A stretch of DNA of 64,000 nucleotides from CAMPKL01 sp963805925 (GCA_963805925.1 CAWDWB010000003.1:1860001-1924000); one strand, 5' to 3'; shown: positions 38,289-47,707, counted from the first letter of the stretch. A program made the numbers and translations. The notes: generated by a model from the letters alone, not told the origin.

Positions 38289-39512
38289 ATGCTGTTGATT
38301 CGCGGCGCCCAACAAGTTGTGACGATGCGTGGGGCGTGCCCGAGACGCGGCCCAGGGATGTCCGACCTGGGGATTATCGCCGATGGAGCGGTGCTGATCG
38401 ATGGCGAGTTCATCGTGGAAGTCGGGCCGTCGAGGCGATTGGAGAATCTGAGGATTGCCCGCCATGCAAGGGTCATCGATGCGTTGGGCAAGGTGGTGTT
38501 GCCTGGACTGATCGACTCCCACAGTCGGCCGCTGTTTGAAGGCACAGAAGACTGGTCGAGATTTCTTGGCGGTCACTCCGTTCTGGGGCTCCCAGGGAAA
38601 CGGCAAGCGGCGCCGACACGATCCCCTCGCTCGCTGCTGGCCGCCGCGCGCCAGTGGACGTACGAAATGGCCGCTTGCGGGACTACCACGGTGGAGATTC
38701 GTACCGAAGGCCAGTATGAATCGGCCCGGCGGGAGCTCCGAACGGTCTTACGCTTGTCAGGCGACCCGATCGACGCGGCTGGCGCCTTCTCGGGAGGAGT
38801 GTCGCGTCCGAGCGCCGCTGCGTTGGATTTTGATGATGTTGCGGCTTGGACGTCGCGCCACGACGCTGCCTACGCGTGTGAGATTCCTTGCGGTTCGGGA
38901 GGCTTGCGGGGCGAAGAGGCGAAGCGATTGGCAAGGGCGGCACGATCTGCCGGCCTGCGGGTCAAGCTGCTTACGGGCCGGTCGGCGCCGCGGTCGATCG
39001 GGACCCTGGCCAAAGAAGTTGCAGCTCTCAGCGTGGACGTTGCAGGAGGAGTGGACCCCGAGAATGTCGCGCTCTTGGGGCAGTCGGAGTCGATCGCGAC
39101 ATTGCTGCCGGGCTTGTCTTACGGCATGCAAACCGGGTATCCGCCGGGCCGAGAATTGATCGACCATGACAGCGCGGTTTGCTTGGCGACGGCGTTTGGC
39201 CCGCATTGGTGTTCATCGCTGAGCCTGCCGATGATGATGGCGCTGGCCTGCCGCAAGATGGCGCTCACGGCGGAAGAGGCAATCACGGCGTGCACGCTCA
39301 ATGCGGCTGCGGCGATGGACCGCCAAAAAACGATCGGCTCCATCGAGCCGGGCAAGCGCGCTGACTTAGTCGTTTTTAGCGTGCCCGACTATCGCCTGAT
39401 CCCCTACTATTTTGGCTTCAACCTTTGCGCTATGACGATTCGGCGGGGGAAGATCATTTATCGCGGCGCTACCGCGCCGCGGGCGGCTCCGATTCGATCG
39501 AGACAAGCTTAG
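38289..39512 (+). CDS. HutI-like amidohydrolase lacking most metal ligands
   Basis: 407 residues aligned by eye along the whole length of imidazolonepropionase (LPGLIDSHS near 71-79, CGTTTVEIRT near 130, TLLPGLSYGM near 271, IGSIEPGKRADLVVFSVPDYRLIPYYFGFN near the end). Active HutI has HxH, a His in KIHAD and an Asp in LATD as metal ligands. Here they read H78-S-R80, Leu228 and Ala302, so only the first His survives. A further conserved His (GAHA) is also gone. It is unlikely to be a functional histidine-pathway hydrolase and may be a regulatory or structural pseudoenzyme. One base separates it from ftcD. Confidence 0.85.
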   Translation: MLLIRGAQQVVTMRGACPRRGPGMSDLGIIADGAVLIDGEFIVEVGPSRRLENLRIARHARVIDALGKVVLPGLIDSHSRPLFEGTEDWSRFLGGHSVLGLPGKRQAAPTRSPRSLLAAARQWTYEMAACGTTTVEIRTEGQYESARRELRTVLRLSGDPIDAAGAFSGGVSRPSAAALDFDDVAAWTSRHDAAYACEIPCGSGGLRGEEAKRLARAARSAGLRVKLLTGRSAPRSIGTLAKEVAALSVDVAGGVDPENVALLGQSESIATLLPGLSYGMQTGYPPGRELIDHDSAVCLATAFGPHWCSSLSLPMMMALACRKMALTAEEAITACTLNAAAAMDRQKTIGSIEPGKRADLVVFSVPDYRLIPYYFGFNLCAMTIRRGKIIYRGATAPRAAPIRSRQA

Positions 39513-39513
39513 A

Positions 39514-40425
39514 ATGGTTTCCCTGCTCGAATGCGTACCGAATTGCTCCGAGGGCCGCGACCTGGCCTTTCTAGAGGATGTCCGGGACGCTGTGAGGCGT
39601 GTTGCCGGCGTTGCGCTGTTGGACTCCACCGCGGACGCGGATCATCATCGCTCGGTGTTCACGATTGCTGGCGCGCCGGACGTTGTTTCGGAGGCGCTGT
39701 TTGAGATCGCCAAGCTGGCCGTGGAGCGAATTGACCTCCGTTCGCATGAGGGCAAGCATCCGCGCATGGGGGCGCTGGATGTGGCCCCTTTTGTGCCGCT
39801 CGGCGGGATGAGCGACCAGGAAGCGATCCAAACAGCGCAGCATTTTGCGGTCCGGCTGTGGGATGAGCTCCGGGTTCCGTCGTATTTCTACGGCCTAGCG
39901 GCAACGACGCCGGCGCGGGAGCGGCTAGAGAACGTCCGGCGCGGCGGGTTTGAGGCATTGCTGACGTGCGATCCATCGCGTGCGCCGGACGTGGGAGGCC
40001 CGCGGATTCACCCCACGGCAGGCGCCACGGCGGTAGGCGTGCGCAAGCCGCTGATTGCTTGGAACATCGAACTGGCGACTGCCGACGCGGCGCCGGCTAA
40101 GCGCATCGCGCGGATGATTCGCGAGTCCTCGGGCGGGTTGCCTGCGGTGAAGGCTCTTGGATTGGTCTTGCCGACTCGGCACACGACGCAAGTCTCGATG
40201 AATTTGGTCGATTTTGAGCGAACCGAGCCGCAGGCGGTCTTCGATCGCATCAGCGAATTGGCCGCAGCCGAGGGCGTGGCCGTGATCGACTCGGAGCTGA
40301 TTGGGCTGATCCCGCGCAAGGCCCTCGGCCAAGACGGCGGCGAGGGCCTCAGGATCCGCGGCTTCAATCCTTCGATGATTCTTGAGAATCGAATCAAGGA
40401 AACGCTCGGCGTTACCTTGACCTAG
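39514..40425 (+). CDS. ftcD: Glutamate formimidoyltransferase
   Basis: 303 residues, the normal length for the stand-alone transferase. N-terminus ECVPNCSEGRD, then DADHHRSVFT and RSHEGKHPRMGALDVAPFVPL around the catalytic His, and FYGLAATTPARERLENVRRGGFE. It moves the formimino group of N-formimino-glutamate to tetrahydrofolate at the end of histidine degradation. Co-transcribed with the HutI-like gene; no hutH or hutU is nearby. Its stop is shared (CTAG) with the convergent RNase gene. Confidence 0.95.
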   Translation: MVSLLECVPNCSEGRDLAFLEDVRDAVRRVAGVALLDSTADADHHRSVFTIAGAPDVVSEALFEIAKLAVERIDLRSHEGKHPRMGALDVAPFVPLGGMSDQEAIQTAQHFAVRLWDELRVPSYFYGLAATTPARERLENVRRGGFEALLTCDPSRAPDVGGPRIHPTAGATAVGVRKPLIAWNIELATADAAPAKRIARMIRESSGGLPAVKALGLVLPTRHTTQVSMNLVDFERTEPQAVFDRISELAAAEGVAVIDSELIGLIPRKALGQDGGEGLRIRGFNPSMILENRIKETLGVTLT

Positions 40426-42737
40426 TCGATGTCGAAGTTCTCGCGCGCCAGCGTGACGTCGCTCTTGACGATGACGCTGGCGCCGAAGAATTCCTCTAAC
40501 TCTTGGAGATACGAGTTGGAACGAGACTTCAGTTCCTTGGCGACATCGGGGTTGCAGCGTAAGACGACGCCGCGCTCGGGGTCCTGCTTCTTGCCGATGC
40601 GGCGCGCCTCGCCGAGCAGGTTAAAGATCACGGTGGGGACGCTCTGAACGTGTCCCGAACCCTGGCAGGCAGGGCAGGGGGAACACAGGGCTCGCTCCAA
40701 CGACTGCTTCACGCGCTTGCGGGTGATTGCGACGAGACCAAAGTCGTTGAACGCCAGAGTCTTCGACGGAGCACGATCGGTGCGCATCGCTGATTCCAGC
40801 GCCAGCGCGACCTTCTTGCGGTTGGCACGGTCGTCCATGTCGATGAAATCGATGACGATGATTCCGCCCAGGTCGCGAAGACGCATCTGGCGGACGACCT
40901 CATCGGCGGCCTCGAGGTTGGTTTTGACGATCGTGTCTTCCAGGCGGTCCGACTTGCCGACGTACTTGCCGGTATTGACGTCGATGGCGACCAGCGCTTC
41001 GGTTTGATTGATGACCAGATAGCCGCCGGACTTCAGCCACACCTTGGGCTTGAGAGCCTTCTCCAGCTCTTGGGTGATGTTGAACTTGTCGAAGATCGGC
41101 GTATCGCGGGTGTACAGCTTGACGCGATCCAACAGGTCGGGCTGGAAGCGCTCGACGAAGCGCACGACGCGCTCGTACTCTTCTTCGGAGTCGACCCAGA
41201 TCGTTTTGTAGCCTAGGCCGAGGTGGTCGCGGAGGATGCGTTCGACGATATCGAGATCGGCATGCAGCAGCGCGGGCGCGGGACGTTTCTCGGCCTTCTC
41301 CTTGATGCCCTTCCACAGATTCGCCAAGAAGGTCACGTCGGCGATCAGATCCGCCTCTTCGGCGCCCTGGCCCGCGGTTCGGACAATGAAGCCGCCGGGA
41401 AAGCCTTCACTGTTTTCTTTGATGATGCGTCGCAGCCGATTGCGCTCGGCTTCGGAGCCGATCTTGCGCGAGATTCCGGTGTGCGCCACGGTGGGCATGT
41501 AGACGACAAATCGTCCCGGCAGCGCCACGTGCGAGGTGATGCGTGCACCCTTCTTGCCGAGAGGCTCTTTCGCGACTTGGACGATGATCTCTTGACCCGG
41601 CTTCAACAGGTCGGAGATGCGGACGCCGGAGTCTTCCAGTTCTGGCTTCGGTTCTTCGCGCGGCGCTGGCGCGGACTTTGGCGCCGGCTCAGCCGTCGGA
41701 GTCGCTTCGGCTCCTTCTTCACGTGGCCGCCCGCCTTTACCGCGGCGGCGGCGGCCACGACGGCCCCGGCGTAAAGGCTGGGAGTTGCCTCGATCCCGCA
41801 CAGACGCTTCGGCCGGCTCCGGCTTGGGCTCGTCGTCGTCTTGTTCTTGCGTCGCCGAACTATCCGACTCCTCCTCATTTCCGTCGTCGGAGTCATCGTT
41901 GTCCGCGCTGTCGTCGTCGCCCTCTTCGGACGACTCCTCGCCTTGCTCGTCGTCGTCATCCTGGTCGGACTCTTCCTCGGCTTCGTCCTCGTCGGCCGCT
42001 TCCGGATCGTCGTCCTCTTCTTCTGATTCGCCGTCGGGAGTTTCGTCGTCAGAATCGGATTCTTCTTCTGACTCTTCTAGCCAGGCGGCGGCTTCCTCTT
42101 CGTCGTCTTCATCAGCCGCTTGGGTGGAGGCGGCTTCGTACTTGGCGAGGGATTCGCCGGGCAGCAACTCAAAGCTCTCCGAGGAGGAATCGTCATCCTC
42201 TTCCTCTTGCTTTACTTTTGCCTTTGCCTTTGGCTCTGGCTTTTCCTGTTCCTTTGATTCAGGGGCAGGCTTATCCAGTTCGGCGAACTTGGCTTCGGGG
42301 AGACCGGAGGCTCCGCGACCCTTTCTGCGCCGGGAGCGACGTCCGCGACGGCGGCGCTTATCGCCGTCGGCCGAGTCAGCGGAGTCCGCTTCCCCATCCT
42401 GATCGTCGGTAGTGGGTTGTTCCGGCGCGGCCTTCTCGGCGGACGCCGTCTGCGGATCGAGCAGGATCTCGTCGTCGTCGTCGCGTTCGCCGCTCTCCAG
42501 CTGCTCGGTCTCGTCGACGATATCGGTGACGTAGAGGAACGCGTCCCGCTCCAGTCCGATCTTGACGAAAGCGGACTGCATGCCGGGAAGCACCCGGTTG
42601 ACGCGACCTTTATAGATACCGCCGGCGATGGCGTGTTCCGTCGCCCGCTCGACGTAGATTTCGCTGAGCCGGTCGTCTTCGACGATGGCAACGCGAGTTT
42701 CGTGAGGCGTTGAAGAGACTACGAGTTCTTTCGACAC
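40422..42737 (-). CDS. rng: Ribonuclease E/G with long acidic insertion in S1 domain
   Basis: 771 residues. The S1 domain starts at residue 1 (YKGRVNRVLPGMQSAFVKIG, then FLYVTDIV) and resumes near 373 (ISDLLKPGQEIIVQVAKEPLGKKGARIT). Between them, residues about 76-370 are low-complexity: Asp/Glu/Ser runs flanked by Arg-rich patches (RRRRGRRSRRRKGRG near 128, LRRGRRGRRRRGKGG near 322). Catalytic Asp motifs AIDVNTG and VIDFIDMDD and the Zn-link region CPACQGSGHVQ are intact, so it should be active. GTG start with GGAGGT upstream. It follows rodA, the usual mre-rng order. Confidence 0.93.
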   Translation of the reverse strand: MSKELVVSSTPHETRVAIVEDDRLSEIYVERATEHAIAGGIYKGRVNRVLPGMQSAFVKIGLERDAFLYVTDIVDETEQLESGERDDDDEILLDPQTASAEKAAPEQPTTDDQDGEADSADSADGDKRRRRGRRSRRRKGRGASGLPEAKFAELDKPAPESKEQEKPEPKAKAKVKQEEEDDDSSSESFELLPGESLAKYEAASTQAADEDDEEEAAAWLEESEEESDSDDETPDGESEEEDDDPEAADEDEAEEESDQDDDDEQGEESSEEGDDDSADNDDSDDGNEEESDSSATQEQDDDEPKPEPAEASVRDRGNSQPLRRGRRGRRRRGKGGRPREEGAEATPTAEPAPKSAPAPREEPKPELEDSGVRISDLLKPGQEIIVQVAKEPLGKKGARITSHVALPGRFVVYMPTVAHTGISRKIGSEAERNRLRRIIKENSEGFPGGFIVRTAGQGAEEADLIADVTFLANLWKGIKEKAEKRPAPALLHADLDIVERILRDHLGLGYKTIWVDSEEEYERVVRFVERFQPDLLDRVKLYTRDTPIFDKFNITQELEKALKPKVWLKSGGYLVINQTEALVAIDVNTGKYVGKSDRLEDTIVKTNLEAADEVVRQMRLRDLGGIIVIDFIDMDDRANRKKVALALESAMRTDRAPSKTLAFNDFGLVAITRKRVKQSLERALCSPCPACQGSGHVQSVPTVIFNLLGEARRIGKKQDPERGVVLRCNPDVAKELKSRSNSYLQELEEFFGASVIVKSDVTLARENFDID

Positions 42738-43051
42738 CAGGGACCTCCGTGGTCACAGAGTCCCGGCGAGCAGATTCGCGGACAGTTCTAAAGCTGCGAA
42801 AGCGAAACTGCGTTTCGGCTACATTGCCGACGGCCAGCCTGCTCTCCTGCGCTGCAACGATCGCCCCACGGCGTCGAAGTCAGTCCAACAATCGGTATCT
42901 AAGCGGAACCCTCCCGGCCAAAACGACCACGGGCTCGACGCCTACCAGCTCTCTTTAGATCCGCAAGCGCGCCTGCTCAAACCGGGCGCCTGTCAAACAA
43001 AACAAAAAACTAAACTTGCACCTTCCCCGAAGGTCGGGCGCGAAAAAACTC
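42738..43051 (-). other. Leader region of RNase E/G and rodA end
   Basis: No gene. The right part holds the rodA terminator. The rest is a potential 250-base leader of the RNase gene. Leaders of rne genes are often autoregulatory, but I see no recognisable hairpin set. Confidence 0.4.
42993..43034 (-). terminator. Terminator of the rod-shape operon
   Basis: ACCTTC and GAAGGT form a short stem around GGG, and the minus strand then reads TTTAGTTTTTTGTTTTG. It is 18 bases past the rodA stop. Confidence 0.6.
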
Positions 43052-44143
43052 TCAGTTGGTGAACCGCCGAATCCGGACGTTGTTGACCAGCCCTAACAGG
43101 ATGAATACCGTTAGCGTATTCGAGCCGCCGTAACTCATCAGAGGGAGCGGCATGCCTGTGACCGGCATCTTATTAACAACCATCCCAACGTTCACTGTTA
43201 TCTGGAAAAGCAACAACGCGGCTACCGCCATACAAATCTGCATACCAGCAGGATCCGCAGCGGTCTGTGCGTTGTTGACGATTCTCATCAACAAGCCAAA
43301 GTATAGCGCCAGCACGATCAACACGCCCACGAATCCGGTCTCTTCTGCGTAGGAGGCGAAAACGAAGTCGGTATGGGCCTCCGGCAGGAAGCGCAACTGG
43401 GTCTGCGTGCCGTGGGCGAATCCCTGTCCCCAGATGCCGCCCGAACCGACGGCGATTTTGGACTGCATCGCCTGATAACCCTTGCCGCGGGGATCTGCTT
43501 CGGGATCCATGAAGGAAGTGACGCGATCTTTCTGGTAGTCGGACAGTAAGAACCAGCCAATCGGAGCCGCCAGAGCCGCGGCGACCAGTCCGATAACGAT
43601 GTATTTTCGCGGCAACCCGGCCAAGAAGATTCCGGAGCCGAGGATCGGGAGGTAGCTCAAGGAAGTCGAGAGATCCGGCTGCTGCACGACTAACGCCAAT
43701 GGAATGAAGAAGATGACGCAAGCTTTCCACAGGGATTGGAAGTCGAGCCGTCCCTGGGGAAGGTCGGAGAACAATCGCGCGACCAGCAGCACCAGCATGA
43801 CCTTGGCGAACTCGGAAACCTGCAGGTTGGCGAACCCGGGTATCGGCAGCCAGCGGCGGGCGCCATTAATGACGGGCGCAAACAACAGGACGGCCACTAG
43901 CCCGGCCCCGGTCAATACATAGAGCGTGGGCGTTTGTTGTACCAGCCAGTGGTAGTCAATCGACGAGGCGATCCAAAGTAAAAGGAGGCCCACACCGATC
44001 CAAAGGATCTGGCGTAAGTACAAGTCTTGCAACGGAGTGTTGCGCGTGGCGCTGTAAACCTCGAGGACGCCCAGCCCCGCGATCACCATCACGGCGGTCA
44101 ACAGCGGCCAATCGAAATCACGCCAGGAGAAGCGTTCGTTCAA
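43052..44143 (-). CDS. rodA: Rod-shape peptidoglycan polymerase RodA
   Basis: 363 residues with about ten helices (SEDS family). Conserved features: LPEAHTDFVFASYAEETGFVG and MPVTGMPLPLMSYGGSNTLTVFILLGLVNN. It polymerises glycan strands from lipid II together with PBP2. TTG start overlaps the mrdA stop as TTGA. Last gene of mreB-mreC-mreD-mrdA-rodA before a terminator. Confidence 0.96.
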   Translation of the reverse strand: MNERFSWRDFDWPLLTAVMVIAGLGVLEVYSATRNTPLQDLYLRQILWIGVGLLLLWIASSIDYHWLVQQTPTLYVLTGAGLVAVLLFAPVINGARRWLPIPGFANLQVSEFAKVMLVLLVARLFSDLPQGRLDFQSLWKACVIFFIPLALVVQQPDLSTSLSYLPILGSGIFLAGLPRKYIVIGLVAAALAAPIGWFLLSDYQKDRVTSFMDPEADPRGKGYQAMQSKIAVGSGGIWGQGFAHGTQTQLRFLPEAHTDFVFASYAEETGFVGVLIVLALYFGLLMRIVNNAQTAADPAGMQICMAVAALLLFQITVNVGMVVNKMPVTGMPLPLMSYGGSNTLTVFILLGLVNNVRIRRFTN

Positions 44144-46014
44144 GGCAGCCTCTCGGCGGTTTCCGTCCGCGGCTTGTCGGGAACGATTGAGGGCAGGGCA
44201 TCGGGATGGGGCGGAGCGAGGCGGTCCTGCTTGTCGAAGTAAGCCTTCATCACGTCCCGCGCAATCGGGGCGGCCCAGGCGCCATGTTCGCCGTTTTCGA
44301 ATAGCACGGCCACGGCAATCTCGGGGGCCTCACAGGGTGCGAAGCCGACGAACCAACCGTCGTCCTTGAGCCTGGGGTCGTTGTTGTCGAAGGCCAGCGA
44401 GCGAGAGATTCTCTGGGCGGAGCCGGTCTTGCCGCAGACCGAGCGGCCAGGAATCATCGCCCTGACTCCCGTACCGCCGTCATTCACGACGCGCCACAGG
44501 CCGTGAATGATGGGGTCGAGTTCGTGCGGTTGGACATCGACTCGATCCGGGCGGGAGGGTTCGTAGTTGGGCAACAGCCTGGCGGCTTCGTCATCCGGTA
44601 TCAAATGAGGGCGATACCAGACGCCGCCCATGGCCAGACCGCCGATGGCATGCGCCGCCTGCAGCGGAGTAATCGTGAGCGCCCCTTGCCCGATGGAGAC
44701 GGAGATGGTTTCGCCCGCGTACCACTTATCGCGGAAAAAGCGTAGTTTCCAGCTGCTGGAGGGGACGATGCCTTCGGCTTCGCCCGGCAGATCAATGCCG
44801 GTCTTGCGGCCAAAACCGGCCAGTTCGGCATACTTGGCGATGCGATCGATGCCCAACTCTTTGCCGAGATTGTAGAAATAGACGTCGCAGGAATCCCGCA
44901 ACGCCTGCTCCATGTTTTCCCAGCCATGCCCGCCCGCCTTGTGACAGCGGAAATAGCGGCCGTAGAAGGTCCCGCCGCCGCTGCAAAAGACTTGGAAATC
45001 CTTGTCGATGGCCCCTTCCATCAAGCCCGCCAGAGCGACGAACGGCTTGAAGATGGAGCCCGGCGCCAACTGTGCTTGAATTGCTCGATTGAGCATCGGC
45101 TTGTCGAGATCGCGGGTCACCGCGCGCCAGTCCTCGGCGCTAACCCCACCGACGAACTTGTTGACGTCGAACTCGGGCTTCGAGGTCATCGCCAGAATCT
45201 CGCCATTCCTGGGGTCCAGGGCGACCACCGCGCCGCGCCGGGAGCCCATGGCTAAGTCGGCGACGACCTGCAGATCGAGGTCGATCGTCAGACGCAGAGT
45301 TTGGCCGGCTTCGGCATCCTCGCGGTTCAGGTCGCGAACTCTTCGCGAACGGCTATCGACCAGCACCAGGCGTCGGCCGTCGCGGCCGACCAGGAAGTCG
45401 TTGTAGCGGCGCTCGATGCCGGCCTTGCCGACTTCCGCCCCTGCATCGTGGAGTACGAACTCTTCGAGGTTCAGTTCGGATTTGCTGATTTCGCCAACAT
45501 AACCGAGGACATGCGCGGCCATGCCGTCCAGCGGGTAGCGCCGGCGAGGGGTGCGAATCAGTTCCAATTCGGGCAACTGCTCACGGTGAGCTTCGAGAAA
45601 GGCTACGTCGGAGATCGGCAGGTTGTCCTTGAGAACGATCTGTTGATAATCGGGGCCGGACTGCGCTTTGAGGTCAACGACGCGGCGCTCTAGGCTCTCG
45701 TAGGGGATCTCCAGCCCTTCGGCGATCAGCGGTACGTTCTCTTCGCGTGCGGCGTCGCGCGATAGCCGGACCTGGAAAGTCTGAGCGTTGTCGACGAGCA
45801 CGCGGCCGTCGCGGTCGAGGATACGCCCGCGAGGCGCCGGGATGGGCAGAGACTTGACGCTGTTGAGTTCGGCCCGCTCTTCGTAGATTTCCGGGTTCTG
45901 GATCTGCAGTTGCCAGAAACCGGTCAGTAGCCAGAGGAAAATAGCCGCGACGACGTACTGGAAGATCGAAGTCTCGACGTCTCGGGAAGATGGCCGCTGG
46001 CGATCAAAGTTCAT
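44140..46014 (-). CDS. mrdA: Penicillin-binding protein 2
   Basis: 624 residues. N-terminal anchor helix is about residues 21-40. PBP dimerisation domain follows (LPIPAPRGRILDRDGRVL). The transpeptidase has SIFK (in LAPGSIFKPFVALAGL), the SCD motif (in RDSCDVYFYNLG) and KTG (in CGKTGSAQ). It crosslinks lateral-wall peptidoglycan with RodA. ATG overlaps the mreD stop (TAATG). Confidence 0.96.
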   Translation of the reverse strand: MNFDRQRPSSRDVETSIFQYVVAAIFLWLLTGFWQLQIQNPEIYEERAELNSVKSLPIPAPRGRILDRDGRVLVDNAQTFQVRLSRDAAREENVPLIAEGLEIPYESLERRVVDLKAQSGPDYQQIVLKDNLPISDVAFLEAHREQLPELELIRTPRRRYPLDGMAAHVLGYVGEISKSELNLEEFVLHDAGAEVGKAGIERRYNDFLVGRDGRRLVLVDSRSRRVRDLNREDAEAGQTLRLTIDLDLQVVADLAMGSRRGAVVALDPRNGEILAMTSKPEFDVNKFVGGVSAEDWRAVTRDLDKPMLNRAIQAQLAPGSIFKPFVALAGLMEGAIDKDFQVFCSGGGTFYGRYFRCHKAGGHGWENMEQALRDSCDVYFYNLGKELGIDRIAKYAELAGFGRKTGIDLPGEAEGIVPSSSWKLRFFRDKWYAGETISVSIGQGALTITPLQAAHAIGGLAMGGVWYRPHLIPDDEAARLLPNYEPSRPDRVDVQPHELDPIIHGLWRVVNDGGTGVRAMIPGRSVCGKTGSAQRISRSLAFDNNDPRLKDDGWFVGFAPCEAPEIAVAVLFENGEHGAWAAPIARDVMKAYFDKQDRLAPPHPDALPSIVPDKPRTETAERLP

Positions 46015-46556
46015 TAGGCCACCGGTGTCATCCTATCGAAGATTCGGTACAGCGGCAGGGCGAGGCCGGCATGGACGACGGCGAGGATCAGCGTGCGCGG
46101 CAGGTCGGCGTTCACCGCGCCGCCTAGTAGGGTGCCGGCCAAGAACCAGAAGATGACCTGGTGCCCCAGAAAGAATAGCGCCGTCAGGACGCTTCGCGCC
46201 CCGGGAAACTTGATCTCAATATAGGAACCGATCGTCCCTGCCCCGTATCCGGCCGAGGTTTTCAGGATGCCGAAAAGCCCGATCGGTCCAGAGGTCAGTC
46301 CGTCTTGCGCCAGCCCGACGACGATTCCAATTGCCATGCCGACCAGCGGGGATCTGCGGCTCAAGGCAAGATAGACGACCGCCAGCAACGCGAAATCCAA
46401 CACGCCGGCCTGAGGCAAGTACACGGGCAACGCGGTTTGGAGCAGAAGCGCCGCGAGACAGATCGCCGCGGCGGGCAGCGGATTCAGACGAACCGCCTTG
46501 GTCCGGCGCATCGGGCCGAAGGCGCTGGGCGGTAGACGGCGCGCGGCGGGCATCAT
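46014..46556 (-). CDS. mreD: Rod shape-determining protein MreD
   Basis: 180 residues, five to six helices, with SPLVGMAIGIVVGLAQDGLTSGPIGLFGILKTSAGY as the conserved family core. Inner-membrane partner of MreC in the elongasome. Start and mreC stop overlap by four bases. Confidence 0.9.
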   Translation of the reverse strand: MMPAARRLPPSAFGPMRRTKAVRLNPLPAAAICLAALLLQTALPVYLPQAGVLDFALLAVVYLALSRRSPLVGMAIGIVVGLAQDGLTSGPIGLFGILKTSAGYGAGTIGSYIEIKFPGARSVLTALFFLGHQVIFWFLAGTLLGGAVNADLPRTLILAVVHAGLALPLYRIFDRMTPVA

Positions 46557-47701
46557 GGCTGCGCTTGCCCGCCCGTATCCTCGGTCTCCTCCGCCGAAAT
46601 ATCCTCGGTCGCCTGCGGCGTCGTCGCAGGCGCGGCGGCCGGTTCGATTGCCTGTTCGATCTTCAAGTTGAAGTTAGGCGGCCGGGATCCGGGCAGTCCC
46701 TCGCCGAAGGTGTGGCCCTGAGCCGCGCCGATTCTTTCGTACTGCCGGCGCAGTCTGTCGGCATCGGTTAGGTCGACGTCCAGCGGGGAAGGGCGGGCGG
46801 TTAGATCGACCTGGCCGCCGTCCCCGGCGTCCGAAGCGGGCGGGAGCAGCGCCGTGGGTTGCTGAACTTCGCGGCGTTCGGGCAATGCTTGATGAACGCC
46901 CTTGGTGACGACAAGGACTTCGTCCAGCCGGTCCAACTTGGCGTAGGGTCTGACGAGGATGGTCAGAGAATCGCCGGACTGTTCGCGGTTCACGACCTCG
47001 CCGACAGGAAGACCCTTTGGGAAAATCCGATCGGCGCCGGACGTGTAGACGATCTCGCCGACGCGCACGGGAACGTCCGGGTTGATGTACTCAAGCTCGC
47101 ACTCTCGGACTCCGCGGCCCTTGAGCACGCCCCGGACGCGGGTATCTTCCAGAATGGCGCCGACTGCCGCGTCGACATCGTTGATGAGCACGACTAGCGA
47201 AGAGTTAGAGTGCGCGGCTTGGATGCGGCCCACGACTCCTTCGGAGGTGATCACCGCCATTCCCGCCGCGACGCCGTCAGCGCTGCCCTTGTCGATGATG
47301 ATTTCTTTCGCCGCGCCCGAAGCGCCGCCGCCGACGACCTCCGCCAGCAGGGTGGTGGACGCGATGTCCGCCTGGTAGCTGACCAGAGAGGTCGAACGCT
47401 CCACGCGGCCCAGTTGGCGTTCGAGGGACTGCTTCTCAATACGCAGGGTATCGATTTCGGCACGCAGCTCTTCGTTCTCCGTGCGCGCTCCCACCAGCCA
47501 GACGTACTCGTGCCAGGCGTTGGCGCCGTATTCGACAGCTCCGTGGACCCCTTGGTTGAAGGGAGCGAGAATGCCGATCGTCCAGGTTCGCAGTAGACTG
47601 CTGCCGTCTTCCTGCCGAACCTGGTAGCCGAGCAGAACCAACTGTGAAAACAACACCGCGATCAAGACTGCGATGTTGCGATAGCGCAAGAATAGGTCCA
47701 C
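46553..47701 (-). CDS. mreC: Rod shape-determining protein MreC
   Basis: 382 residues. N-terminal helix (IAVLIAVLFSQLVLLGYQV), a coiled coil (ENEELRAEIDTLRIEKQSLERQL), then the beta-barrel core (VGGGASGAAKEIIIDKGSADGVAAGMAVITSEGVVGRI). A C-terminal tail of about 110 residues (Pro/Thr/Ala/Glu-rich) is longer than in E. coli or Bacillus MreC. GTG start, six bases after mreB. Confidence 0.93.
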   Translation of the reverse strand: MDLFLRYRNIAVLIAVLFSQLVLLGYQVRQEDGSSLLRTWTIGILAPFNQGVHGAVEYGANAWHEYVWLVGARTENEELRAEIDTLRIEKQSLERQLGRVERSTSLVSYQADIASTTLLAEVVGGGASGAAKEIIIDKGSADGVAAGMAVITSEGVVGRIQAAHSNSSLVVLINDVDAAVGAILEDTRVRGVLKGRGVRECELEYINPDVPVRVGEIVYTSGADRIFPKGLPVGEVVNREQSGDSLTILVRPYAKLDRLDEVLVVTKGVHQALPERREVQQPTALLPPASDAGDGGQVDLTARPSPLDVDLTDADRLRRQYERIGAAQGHTFGEGLPGSRPPNFNLKIEQAIEPAAAPATTPQATEDISAEETEDTGGQAQP

Positions 47702-47707
47702 TTTCGG

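Noticed and set aside
41617..42402. Long Ser-rich open frame on the plus strand opposite the RNase E/G insertion
   Set aside because: It is the antisense shadow of the Asp/Glu codons (GAC/GAG read as GTC/CTC and TCG/TCC in other frames); the minus-strand gene has clear conserved domains on both sides.
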